Shown here: one piece after another, positions 1 through 6,241 of the stretch
How the letters are laid out: each line of letters opens with the position of its first letter
Position numbering within the stretch: the stretch's first letter is position 1
NCBI GenBank assembly: GCA_946478645.1
Contig: CAMLCW010000220.1
Location: 1-8,615 of the forward strand
Origin: an uncultured Variovorax sp.
GTDB lineage: Bacteria > Pseudomonadota > Gammaproteobacteria > Burkholderiales > Burkholderiaceae
DNA: 8,615 bases
Reading direction: 5' to 3'
Notes under the pieces: model-generated
Seen by the model: the letters and a program-made list of their open reading frames with translations, nothing else
What the model was told of the DNA's origin: nothing
Database searches by the model: none
Made by a program: the position numbers and the translations under genes

Positions 1-418
1 TGAACTTCAGGCGGTCCTCGGCCTTGTCGATGGCCTCGGGCGTCGCGCCGATCAGTTCCACCGGCTTGTTGGTGGCCGCGCCCGTGTACTTGTCGAGCAC
101 ACCGTTGCGCCAGAGATCGAGCGCGCAGTTGAGCGCGGTCTGCCCGCCCATGGTCGGCAGGATCGCGTCGGGCCGCTCCTTGGCGATGATCTTCTCGACC
201 GTCTGCCAGGTGATCGGCTCGATGTAGGTGACGTCGGCCGTGGCCGGGTCGGTCATGATCGTCGCGGGGTTGCTGTTGATCAGGATGACCTTGTAGCCCT
301 CCTCGCGCAGCGCCTTGCAGGCCTGCACGCCGGAATAGTCGAACTCGCAGGCCTGGCCGATGATGATCGGGCCGGCGCCGATGATGAGAATGGATTGGAG
401 GTCTGAGCGCTTGGGCAT
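1..418 (-). CDS. carB: Carbamoyl-phosphate synthase large subunit, N-terminal part (cut by window edge)
   Basis: First 139 residues of CarB, the synthetase subunit that uses ammonia from CarA, bicarbonate and two ATP to make carbamoyl phosphate for arginine and pyrimidine synthesis in the cytoplasm. The start [20 protein letters not shown] is the family's N-terminus, followed by [20 protein letters not shown] (residues 50-57 region), [15 protein letters not shown] (about 86-100) and [14 protein letters not shown] (123-136), all conserved CarB signatures of the pre-ATP-grasp domain and the entry to the first ATP-grasp domain. The ATG follows the TAA of the ORF6N gene by 2 bases and has AAGGA 9 bases upstream, inside the end of that gene, so translation is probably coupled. 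Residues 109-122 ([14 protein letters not shown]) are about 7 residues longer than the same loop in E. coli CarB as I recall it. The reading frame is intact to the window edge; about 930 residues are missing. Confidence 0.98.
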   Translation of the reverse strand, partial: MPKRSDLQSILIIGAGPIIIGQACEFDYSGVQACKALREEGYKVILINSNPATIMTDPATADVTYIEPITWQTVEKIIAKERPDAILPTMGGQTALNCALDLWRNGVLDKYTGAATNKPVELIGATPEAIDKAEDRLKF

Positions 419-420
419 CT

Positions 421-981
421 TTAATTGTCCTTGGTGAATCCGATGCCGCGGCCGCTGTAGGCGCCGGGCTTCGGTTCATCCATCAGTTGGTGGATCGCGG
501 TGAAGACATCGCGAAAGTTCTGGTCGTATTTCTGCTCGAGCGCCGTCAGCCTGCGCTTGAGGTCGGCATGCTCCGACAGCATGCTGCGCAGCTTGACGAG
601 GGTGCGCATGATCTCGATGTTGACCGCCACGGCGCGTTCGCTGCGCAGCACGCTCGAGAGCATCGCCACGCCCTGCTCGGTGAAGGCCACGCTGCGGTAG
701 CGCGCACCTCCCGAACCCGGCTTGTCGGTCTTGTTTGAGATCACGATTTGTGATCTCAAACTCGCAAGGTCCTGATTTTCAAGGGAAAAAGCAAAATCCG
801 CAGGAAAGCGGTCGAGGTTGCGGCGCATCGCCTGCAACAGCACCCGGGTTTCGACGCCGTAGAGTTCGGCCAGATCTTGCGCCAGCATGACCTTCAGGCC
901 ACGCAGCACGTAGATCTTGTTCTCGGCCTCGCGCAATGCCGCGAGCACCGTGACGTCGAGCACCGCGGGCGCATCAGACAC
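421..981 (-). CDS. ORF6N-domain protein inserted between carA and carB
   Basis: A 186-residue protein of the ORF6N family, a DNA-binding domain first described in phage and large-virus proteins related to KilA-N and antirepressors. The domain spans about residues 22-125: [20 protein letters not shown] (22-41), [15 protein letters not shown] (53-67), LRSQIVISN (75-83) and [20 protein letters not shown] (98-117). Residues 130-165 are charged and heptad-like, probably a coiled coil for oligomerisation, and the tail ends in IGFTKDN, like the IGF tail I recall for stand-alone ORF6N proteins. I chose GTG 981: it has GGAGGAG 7 bases upstream, whereas the upstream extension to 1098 lies wholly inside carA and has no family resemblance. 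The gene overlaps carA by 8 bases and stops 2 bases before carB. Codons such as AGA, TCA, TTT and AAA, and an AT-rich stretch at 731-800, differ from its neighbours and suggest acquired DNA. Targets and function are unknown; regulation of carAB or of itself is a guess. Confidence 0.87.
   Translation of the reverse strand: MSDAPAVLDVTVLAALREAENKIYVLRGLKVMLAQDLAELYGVETRVLLQAMRRNLDRFPADFAFSLENQDLASLRSQIVISNKTDKPGSGGARYRSVAFTEQGVAMLSSVLRSERAVAVNIEIMRTLVKLRSMLSEHADLKRRLTALEQKYDQNFRDVFTAIHQLMDEPKPGAYSGRGIGFTKDN
428..432 (-). promoter_or_regulatory. Ribosome binding site of carB
   Basis: AAGGA on the minus strand, 9 bases before the carB ATG at 418. It lies within the last codons of the ORF6N gene, so ribosomes finishing that gene are placed next to the carB start. 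Confidence 0.6.
733..761. repeat. Perfect 12-bp inverted repeat inside the ORF6N gene
   Basis: Arms GTTTGAGATCAC (733-744) and GTGATCTCAAAC (750-761) are exact reverse complements separated by 5 bases (745-749). In the mRNA they would form a 12-bp stem with a 5-base loop. No U-run follows on the transcribed strand, so it is not a standard intrinsic terminator. It codes for the [10 protein letters not shown] stretch of the ORF6N domain. It could be a dimeric protein-binding site, an mRNA hairpin affecting carB expression, or a by-product of coding constraint. Confidence 0.85.
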
Positions 982-2161
982 GTGCCTGCTCCTCCATGAG
1001 CGCGGTGAAGCGGTCGAACAGGTAGCCGATGTCGTGCGGCCCGGGCGAGGCTTCGGGGTGGCCCTGGAAGCAGAACGCCGGCTTGTCGGTGCGCGCAAGG
1101 CCCTGCAGCGTGTTGTCGAACAGGCTGATGTGGGTGGCGCGCAGGTTGGCTGGCAGCGACTTCTCGTCGACCGCGAAACCGTGGTTCTGGCTCGTGATGC
1201 TCACGCGCCCGTTGTCGAGGTCTTTCACCGGATGGTTCGCGCCGTGGTGGCCGAACTTCATCTTGAAGGTCTTCGCGCCCGAGGCCAGCGCCATGATCTG
1301 GTGGCCCAGGCAGATGCCGAAGGTGGGAATGCCGGTCTCGATCAGTTCGCGGGTGGCTTCGATGGCGTAGTCGCAGGGCTCCGGATCGCCGGGGCCGTTG
1401 GCCAGGAAGATGCCGTCGGGTTTGAGCTTGAGCACGTCGGCCGCGGGCGTCTGCGCCGGCACCACCGTGATGCGCGCGCCGCGCTGGGCGATCATGCGCA
1501 GGATGTTCTTCTTGACCCCGTAGTCGAAGGCCACCACGTGGAAGCGCGGCGTGATCTGCACGCCGTAGCCGGGCTTGCCGTTCGCATTCGCGAGCTTCCA
1601 CTCGGTTTCGGTCCATTCGTAGGTCTGCTGGACCGACACCACCTTGGCCAGGTCGAGGCCGGCCATGCTCGGTGCGGCCTTGGCGGCCGCGACCGCCTTG
1701 TCGATCAGCGCCTGCGTGACCGCCTCGCCCTCAGCCAGGCCGAGGATGCAGCCGTTCTGGGCGCCGTGGGTGCGCAGGTGGCGCGTCAATTTGCGGGTGT
1801 CGATGTTGGCAATGGCGACCGTCTTGCCGGCCACCAGGTACTCGCTCAGCGTCGCCGTCTTGCGGAAGTTGGAGGCGACGAGGGGCAGGTCCTTGATGAT
1901 CAGGCCCGCGGCATGGATCTTGTCGGCTTCGATGTCCTCCTCGTTGACGCCGTAGTTGCCGATGTGCGGATACGTGAGCGTCACGATCTGCTGGCAGTAG
2001 CTCGGGTCGGTGAGGATTTCCTGGTAACCGGTCATGGCGGTGTTGAACACCACCTCGCCGGTTGTGGAGCCGGCGGCTCCGATCGAATTGCCTAGAAAGA
2101 CCGTGCCGTCTGCGAGCGCCAGGATGGCGGGCGGGAAACTTCCCTTGAGAGACAAAAGCAC
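974..2161 (-). CDS. carA: Carbamoyl-phosphate synthase small (glutaminase) subunit
   Basis: CarA, 395 residues, hydrolyses glutamine and channels ammonia to CarB for carbamoyl-phosphate synthesis. The N-terminal CarA domain is clear ([20 protein letters not shown], 35-54; [14 protein letters not shown], 58-71). The class I glutamine amidotransferase domain carries FLANGPGDP (252-260), the nucleophile elbow [10 protein letters not shown] with Cys284, SQNHGF (324-329) and the His368/Glu370 pair in [13 protein letters not shown], so the Cys-His-Glu triad is complete. Length fits the family (E. coli 382). The start is GTG 2161, with GGAG 6 bases upstream; the N-terminus aligns with the family a few residues later (AILALADGT). 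It is the first gene of the car group, preceded by a 141-base gap with a possible promoter, and its last 8 bases overlap the ORF6N gene. The long plus-strand open frame over this gene is an antisense shadow of GC-rich coding. Confidence 0.98.
   Translation of the reverse strand: MLLSLKGSFPPAILALADGTVFLGNSIGAAGSTTGEVVFNTAMTGYQEILTDPSYCQQIVTLTYPHIGNYGVNEEDIEADKIHAAGLIIKDLPLVASNFRKTATLSEYLVAGKTVAIANIDTRKLTRHLRTHGAQNGCILGLAEGEAVTQALIDKAVAAAKAAPSMAGLDLAKVVSVQQTYEWTETEWKLANANGKPGYGVQITPRFHVVAFDYGVKKNILRMIAQRGARITVVPAQTPAADVLKLKPDGIFLANGPGDPEPCDYAIEATRELIETGIPTFGICLGHQIMALASGAKTFKMKFGHHGANHPVKDLDNGRVSITSQNHGFAVDEKSLPANLRATHISLFDNTLQGLARTDKPAFCFQGHPEASPGPHDIGYLFDRFTALMEEQARV
989..995 (-). promoter_or_regulatory. 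Ribosome binding site of the ORF6N gene
   Basis: GGAGGAG on the minus strand, 7 bases before GTG 981 and inside the last codons of carA. It is the strongest Shine-Dalgarno match at any junction I checked here, and it decides the start of the ORF6N gene. Confidence 0.75.
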
Positions 2162-2165
2162 TGGG

Positions 2166-2171
2166 TTCTCC
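2166..2171 (-). promoter_or_regulatory. Ribosome binding site of carA
   Basis: GGAGAA on the minus strand just upstream of GTG 2161; the GGAG core is 6 bases from the start. It supports the GTG start in the absence of an upstream in-frame ATG near the family N-terminus. Confidence 0.55.
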
Positions 2172-2182
2172 GGATGGTTACG

Positions 2183-2258
2183 GTCGCCCGGAGCCCCAGG
2201 CGCGTTGCCTGCGGACTGCTGCTTAAGGGGAAGATGGCGTTGAAGGCGGCCGGGCGAC
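2183..2258 (-). promoter_or_regulatory. Possible structured leader of carA
   Basis: GTCGCCCGG (2183-2191) and CCGGGCGAC (2250-2258) are exact 9-base reverse complements that would close a 58-base segment in the carA 5' leader. Inside it CAGGC (2197-2201) and GCCTG (2207-2211) form a small hairpin with a 5-base loop, extendable by two pairs past one mismatch. The outer arm ends 11 bases before the Shine-Dalgarno of carA. I see no ATG-initiated leader peptide. Local GC content makes chance pairing quite possible. Confidence 0.3.
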
Positions 2259-2281
2259 GCTGATTTGCGAGTAAGCCCCCG

Positions 2282-2287
2282 ATTGTA
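2282..2287 (-). promoter_or_regulatory. Candidate -10 element of a carA promoter
   Basis: TACAAT on the minus strand, one mismatch from TATAAT, in the only sizeable gap of the window. Transcription would begin near 2272-2276 and give a leader of about 110 bases. The sequence 16-18 bases upstream is GC-rich with no good -35 match, so this is a weak prediction. No convincing terminator separates the preceding methyltransferase gene from carA, so read-through is also possible. Confidence 0.35.
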
Positions 2288-2302
2288 GCCCGGACTAAGG
2301 GC

Positions 2303-3088
2303 CTAGCCCGCTTGAAGGGCACTGCTCGCGTGCAGGCAGATCGCGGCGGCAGCGGCCACATTGAGCGATTCCTCGCCGCCCGGTTGGGCAATTCGGATGT
2401 GCCGGGCCGCCCGGGCCTCGAGCGCGGGCGAGACGCCCTGCCCTTCGTGCCCCATGAGCCATGCGCAGGGATGCGGCAGCCGGGCCTGGTGAAGCCATTC
2501 GCCGCGGTGCGAGCTGGTGGCCACCATCGGGATGGTCAGCGCCTCGAGCACTTCCGGCGCCACGCCTTCGATCAGGCGCAGGCCGAAATGGGCGCCCATG
2601 CCGGCGCGCAGCACCTTCGGCGCCCACAAGGCCGCTGTGCCCTTGAGCGCGATCACCTGGCTGAAGCCGAAGGCGGCGGCGCTGCGCAGGATCGAGCCGG
2701 CGTTGCCGGCGTCCTGGAGCCGGTCGAGCACGACACTCGCCGCGTCGGGCAGCAACTCGGGCCGGGCCGGCAGGTCGAGCACGAAGCCCATCGGTGCGGG
2801 TGATTCGAGCCCGCTCACTGCGCGCAGCAGATCGTCGTCGACCACCACTGTTTTCTTGACGTCAGTACCGCGCCATTCGGCCGGCGACGTGGCCCAGAAC
2901 GAGGCTGAGAACACCGCAATGGCCGGCTGCACGCCGCGCGCCAGCGCCGCCCGGCAGAGATGATCGCCTTCGAGCCACACGCGCCCGAGCTTGCGGTAGG
3001 CGCCGGGGTCCTGCGCGAGCTTGCGCAGATCCTTGAGCAGCGGGTTGTCGCGCGAGCTGATGTGGATCGCGCCGGTCGGGTCGGTCAT
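2303..3088 (-). CDS. TrmH/SpoU-family RNA 2'-O-methyltransferase
   Basis: A 261-residue SPOUT methyltransferase expected to transfer methyl from S-adenosylmethionine to a ribose 2'-OH of rRNA or tRNA. The N-terminal part (about 5-105) resembles the SpoU substrate-binding domain (SSRDNPLLKDLRKLA, then YRKLGRVWLEGDHL). The three SPOUT motifs follow in order: LDRLQDAGNAGSILRSAAAF (121-140, with Asn129 and Arg135), LMGHEGQGVS (211-220), and QPGGEESLNVAAAAA (235-249), which form the trefoil-knot cofactor site. The family architecture is certain; the target nucleotide is not, so I give no symbol. The ATG lies 7 bases after the rnhB stop with no clear Shine-Dalgarno, which fits translational coupling at the end of the lpx cluster. 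In E. coli the cluster continues from rnhB to dnaE instead. Confidence 0.93.
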   Translation of the reverse strand: MTDPTGAIHISSRDNPLLKDLRKLAQDPGAYRKLGRVWLEGDHLCRAALARGVQPAIAVFSASFWATSPAEWRGTDVKKTVVVDDDLLRAVSGLESPAPMGFVLDLPARPELLPDAASVVLDRLQDAGNAGSILRSAAAFGFSQVIALKGTAALWAPKVLRAGMGAHFGLRLIEGVAPEVLEALTIPMVATSSHRGEWLHQARLPHPCAWLMGHEGQGVSPALEARAARHIRIAQPGGEESLNVAAAAAICLHASSALQAG

Positions 3089-3095
3089 GGGCAGG

Positions 3096-3824
3096 TCACA
3101 ACGCGGTGCGCAGTTCGGGGGGCTGGGCCTCGGCAGCGCCGACCTGCGCTGCAGCCGGCCCCGGCGAGACCTCGAACGCCATGGTCGAACCCGCCGCGGC
3201 CGCGGTGCGCGCCAGCGCGGCCGCCACCGGACTGAACGAGCGGCGATGGTGCACGCAGGCGCCGTGGCGCTGCAGCGCGTCGAGGTGCTCGGGCGTGCCG
3301 TAGCCCTTGTGGCCCGCGAAGCCGTAGTGCGGAAACTCGAGGTCCAGCTGCGCGCAGAGCCGGTCGCGGTGCACCTTGGCGAGGATCGACGCAGCGGAGA
3401 TCGCCTTCACGCGGGCATCGCCCTTGACGATGGCCTCGGCGAGCACGTCGAGCGTCGGGAGGCGGTTGCCGTCGACCAGCACCTTGGCGGGCTTGAGCCG
3501 CAGCCCCTCGACCGCGCGGCGCATCGCGAGCATCGTGGCCTGCAGGATGTTGTGGGTGTCGATCTCCTCGACGCTGGCCTGCGCGACCGAGCAGCACAGC
3601 GCCTTCGCCAGGATCTGGTCGTGCAGGCGCTCGCGCTGCAGCGCGGTGAGTGTCTTGGAATCGGCCAGGCCGCGGATCGGCCGCAGGTCGTCGAGGATGA
3701 CGGCCGCGGCCACCACCGGCCCCGCCAGCGGACCGCGGCCCGCCTCGTCGACACCAGCGACCAGGCCCGGCGCGTCCCACGCAAGCGGCGCCTGCTCAGC
3801 CTTCAAGAACTTTCTGGATCGCAT
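3096..3824 (-). CDS. rnhB: Ribonuclease HII
   Basis: RNase HII, which nicks DNA 5' of misincorporated ribonucleotides and degrades RNA in RNA:DNA hybrids. With ATG 3824 the protein has 242 residues. All four carboxylates are visible: Asp26 and Glu27 in [13 protein letters not shown], Asp118 in VLVDGN and Asp154 in [15 protein letters not shown] (53-59) and [15 protein letters not shown] (166-180) are also typical. The conserved fold ends at HRRSFSPV (193-200), after which there is an extra Ala/Pro-rich tail of about 42 residues not found in the E. coli enzyme (198 residues). The start is uncertain: ATG 3824 overlaps the end of lpxB by 29 bases and lacks a good Shine-Dalgarno; TTG 3806 is an alternative, and a still longer frame to 3911 would lie inside lpxB and is unlikely. 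Last-but-one gene of the envelope cluster. Confidence 0.95.
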   Translation of the reverse strand: MRSRKFLKAEQAPLAWDAPGLVAGVDEAGRGPLAGPVVAAAVILDDLRPIRGLADSKTLTALQRERLHDQILAKALCCSVAQASVEEIDTHNILQATMLAMRRAVEGLRLKPAKVLVDGNRLPTLDVLAEAIVKGDARVKAISAASILAKVHRDRLCAQLDLEFPHYGFAGHKGYGTPEHLDALQRHGACVHHRRSFSPVAAALARTAAAAGSTMAFEVSPGPAAAQVGAAEAQPPELRTAL

Positions 3825-4944
3825 CGGCGCAAAGTGTCGGCGTATCGCGCTGCAGTTGCACGTGCAGCGCTGAAAATTTATGTTGCAGCGCCTCGACCTT
3901 CTCGGGCGCATCGAGCCATTCCAGCGTCGCCTGCGACAGCGCCTCGGGTGTCGCGGCCTCCTGGAGCAGCTCGGGCACCACGAAGTCGCGCGACAGGATG
4001 TTGGGCAGGCCCACCCAGGGCTGGAGCTGCTTGCGCTGCATCAGCCGCCACGACAGCGAATTCATGTTGTACGCGATGACCATCGGCCGCTTGAACAGCG
4101 CCGCTTCGAGCGTGGCGGTGCCGCTCGCGATCAGGGTCGCGTCGCAGGCGGCCAGCGCGGCATGCGACTGGCCGTCGAGCAGCGTCACCCGCCCGGCCGC
4201 GCCGCTGGCCTGCAGCAGGCCCTCGACCTCGGCGCGCAGCCCCGGCAGGATCGGCGCGATGAAGCGCAGTGCCGGCCTGGCCTTCAGCATCAGCGCGGCG
4301 GCAGCGAAGAAGCGCGTCGCGAGGTAGCGCACCTCCGAACGGCGGCTGCCGGGCAGAAGGGCCACCACCTGCGCATCGGGCGGAAGGCCGAGTGCGGCAC
4401 GGGCCGCGCTGCGGTCGGGCACCATCGGGATCACGTTGGCGAGCGGATGCCCGACATAGCTGCCCTCGACGCCCTGCGCTTCCAGCAGCGCCGGCTCGAA
4501 CGGGAAGATGCACAGCACATGGTCGGCCGCGGCACGGATCTTCTCGATGCGGTCGGCCCGCCAGGCCCAGATCGAGGGGCAGACGAAATGCACGGTCTTC
4601 ATGCCGCGGCTGCGCAGGCCGGCCTCGAGGTCGAGATTGAAATCGGGCGCATCGACACCGATGAAGAGCTCGGGCCATTCGCGCAGCAGCCTCGCCTTGA
4701 GCTGGCGCCGGATGCCGGCGATCTCCGCATAGTGGCGCAGCACCTCGATGTAGCCGCGCACCGCGAGCTTTTCCTGCGGCCACCAGCTCTGCAGGCCGTG
4801 CGCGAGCATGCGCGGCCCGCCGATGCCCACCGTCTCGAGCGCGGGCCAGCGCGCCTGCAGGCCGTCGAGCAGCAGGCCGGCCAGCAGGTCCCCGGAGGCT
4901 TCGCCTGCAACCAGCGCAAAACGCCGCTGCCCGTCGTTGCTCAT
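3796..4944 (-). CDS. lpxB: Lipid-A-disaccharide synthase
   Basis: LpxB, 382 residues, a GT-B glycosyltransferase (family GT19) that joins UDP-diacylglucosamine to lipid X, forming the beta-1,6 disaccharide of lipid A at the inner face of the cytoplasmic membrane. Family motifs in order: AGEASGD (13-19), GIGGPRM (40-46), GVDAPDFN (96-103, holding the conserved Asp98), CPSIWAWR (122-129), YVGHPL (163-168), [10 protein letters not shown] (196-205, conserved Arg201), [11 protein letters not shown] (273-283), MVIAYNMN (288-295) and [16 protein letters not shown] (313-328). Length equals the usual size. The ATG is 13 bases after the lpxA stop with no clear Shine-Dalgarno, fitting coupled translation, and the 3' end overlaps rnhB. 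Confidence 0.98.
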   Translation of the reverse strand: MSNDGQRRFALVAGEASGDLLAGLLLDGLQARWPALETVGIGGPRMLAHGLQSWWPQEKLAVRGYIEVLRHYAEIAGIRRQLKARLLREWPELFIGVDAPDFNLDLEAGLRSRGMKTVHFVCPSIWAWRADRIEKIRAAADHVLCIFPFEPALLEAQGVEGSYVGHPLANVIPMVPDRSAARAALGLPPDAQVVALLPGSRRSEVRYLATRFFAAAALMLKARPALRFIAPILPGLRAEVEGLLQASGAAGRVTLLDGQSHAALAACDATLIASGTATLEAALFKRPMVIAYNMNSLSWRLMQRKQLQPWVGLPNILSRDFVVPELLQEAATPEALSQATLEWLDAPEKVEALQHKFSALHVQLQRDTPTLCADAIQKVLEG

Positions 4945-4957
4945 GGTGCCGCGCGCC

Positions 4958-5746
4958 TCAACGCGCGATGCCGCGCGTCGAGCTGGCCAGGAAGCGCTCC
5001 ATCAGCGCCACGTCGCCGGCCGCCTCGGGCGTTTCGGCAGCCAGCGCGGCGATGCCGGTGCGCGCCTCTTCGAGCGTCTTGCCCTGGCGGTACAGCAGGC
5101 GGTGCATCTGCTTGACGGCCGCGATGCGCGCCGCGGAGAAGTCGCGCCGCCGCAGGCCCACCACATTGAAGCCGCGCACCGCGAGCGGATTGCCGTCGAC
5201 CAGCATGAAGGGCGGCACGTCTTGCGAGACCGCGCTGGCAAAGCCGACCATCGCGTGCGCACCGACCGAAACGAACTGGTGGATGCCCGTGAGCCCGCCG
5301 ATCGTGACCCAGTCGGCCAGGTGCACATGCCCGGCCAGCGTGGTGTTGTTGGCCAGCGTGGTGTGGTTGTCGACATGGCAGTCGTGCGCGATGTGCGTGT
5401 AGGCCATGATCCAGTTGTCGTTGCCCACGCGCGTGACGCCCCCCGCCCCCGGCACGCCGAGGTTGAAGGTGCAGAACTCGCGGATCACGTTGCGGTCGCC
5501 GATCACCAGTTCAGTGGGCTCGCCGGCGTATTTCTTGTCCTGCGGTATCGCGCCGAGCGAGGAGAACTGGAAGATCCGGTTGTCGCTGCCGATGGTGGTG
5601 CGGCCTTCGATCACGCAGTGCGCGCCGATGGTCGTGCCTGCACCCACGCGCACGTGCGGACCGATGAGGGTGTAGGGCCCGACTGAGACGGAGGCGTCGA
5701 GTTCTGCCTTCGGGTCGACGAGCGCTGTGGGATGGACCTGCGTCAT
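4958..5746 (-). CDS. lpxA: UDP-N-acetylglucosamine O-acyltransferase (first lipid A acylation)
   Basis: LpxA, 262 residues, transfers a 3-hydroxyacyl chain from ACP to the 3-OH of UDP-GlcNAc, the first step of lipid A synthesis; it acts as a cytoplasmic trimer. The N-terminal two thirds are hexapeptide repeats of a left-handed beta helix ([17 protein letters not shown]). Catalytic His121 lies in [10 protein letters not shown]; His118, His156 (GIHQF), Asp70 and Lys72 ([10 protein letters not shown]) match known substrate-contacting positions of the E. coli enzyme. The C-terminus ends in SSTRGIAR like E. coli STRGLIR. Phe169 (MVGFASAV) occupies the hydrocarbon-ruler position that is Gly173 in E. 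coli and Met169 in Pseudomonas aeruginosa, so a short acyl chain is expected. I chose ATG 5746 because the family N-terminus begins [10 protein letters not shown]; an upstream ATG at 5794 adds 16 unrelated residues and overlaps fabZ. The gap to fabZ is 23 bases. Confidence 0.97.
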   Translation of the reverse strand: MTQVHPTALVDPKAELDASVSVGPYTLIGPHVRVGAGTTIGAHCVIEGRTTIGSDNRIFQFSSLGAIPQDKKYAGEPTELVIGDRNVIREFCTFNLGVPGAGGVTRVGNDNWIMAYTHIAHDCHVDNHTTLANNTTLAGHVHLADWVTIGGLTGIHQFVSVGAHAMVGFASAVSQDVPPFMLVDGNPLAVRGFNVVGLRRRDFSAARIAAVKQMHRLLYRQGKTLEEARTGIAALAAETPEAAGDVALMERFLASSTRGIAR

Positions 5747-5769
5747 GCCTTTTCGTTGCTGCGCAGGGA

Positions 5770-6219
5770 TCAGTTGATCTGGCGCATCGCGCACATCAGC
5801 GAAGCCTCGCAGGCCAGTTCGCTGCCGACCAGCGCACGGCCCTTGAACTTCGAGATGCCGGCCTTCATGCGCTCGATCTCGACCTCGAGCGTGAGCTGGT
5901 CGCCGGGCTCCACCGGGCGCTTGAAGCGCGCGCCGTCGATGGCCGCGAAATAGTAGACCGTGTTGTCGTCGGGCACGATGTCGAGCGAGCGGAACGACAG
6001 CAGCGCGGCCGCCTGCGCCATGGCCTCGAGCATCAGCACGCCAGGCATGACCGGGCGATGAGGGAAGTGGCCGTTGAAGAACGGCTCGTTCATCGTCACG
6101 TTCTTGAGCGCCGTGATGCGCTTGCCCTTTTCCATGTCCAGCACGCGATCCACCAGCAGGAACGGGTAGCGGTGGGGCAGCAGCTTGAGGATTTGATGGA
6201 TATCGAGCGTCGTCGTCAT
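5770..6219 (-). CDS. fabZ: 3-hydroxyacyl-[acyl-carrier-protein] dehydratase FabZ
   Basis: FabZ, 149 residues, dehydrates 3-hydroxyacyl-ACP to trans-2-enoyl-ACP in fatty acid elongation. It uses the same 3-hydroxyacyl-ACP that LpxA and LpxD consume, which explains its place between them: it partitions the pool between phospholipid and lipid A. The hot-dog fold signatures are [17 protein letters not shown] (10-26), [17 protein letters not shown] (44-60) with catalytic His51, and [13 protein letters not shown] with catalytic Glu65. Length fits E. coli FabZ (151). I prefer ATG 6219 ([10 protein letters not shown]), which has AGGA 10 bases upstream and matches the family N-terminus; ATG 6237 would add six residues (MQEQTI) and has only AAGAG directly against it. 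The gap to lpxD is 22 bases. Confidence 0.97.
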   Translation of the reverse strand: MTTTLDIHQILKLLPHRYPFLLVDRVLDMEKGKRITALKNVTMNEPFFNGHFPHRPVMPGVLMLEAMAQAAALLSFRSLDIVPDDNTVYYFAAIDGARFKRPVEPGDQLTLEVEIERMKAGISKFKGRALVGSELACEASLMCAMRQIN

Positions 6220-6241
6220 GATTGTCTGTTCCTGCATCTCT

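Noticed and set aside
733..761. Intrinsic terminator between carA and carB
   Set aside because: The stem is strong but no U-run follows in the transcribed direction and it lies inside an open reading frame.
982..1098. Longer ATG start for the ORF6N gene at 1098
   Set aside because: The extra 39 residues are Arg/Ser/Thr-rich out-of-frame translation of carA, while GTG 981 has an excellent Shine-Dalgarno.
917..2095. 392-codon plus-strand open frame antisense to carA
   Set aside because: carA is unmistakable on the other strand. The frame is low-complexity, Arg/Gly/His/Val-rich and matches no family I know; long antisense frames are expected in GC-rich coding DNA.
2288..2302. Terminator after the methyltransferase gene (GCCC...GGGC)
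   Set aside because: The stem is only 4 bp and has no U-run, so it cannot be supported as a terminator.
3021..4079. 352-codon plus-strand open frame antisense to rnhB
   Set aside because: Same reasoning: a shadow of rnhB and parts of its neighbours, with no domain.
3880..5115. 411-codon plus-strand open frame antisense to lpxB, running into lpxA
   Set aside because: It mirrors real genes with strong family motifs, has Arg/Gln/Ala-rich composition and no recognisable domain or ribosome site.
5747..5794. Longer LpxA start at 5794
   Set aside because: The 16 extra residues do not resemble any LpxA N-terminus and overlap the end of fabZ.
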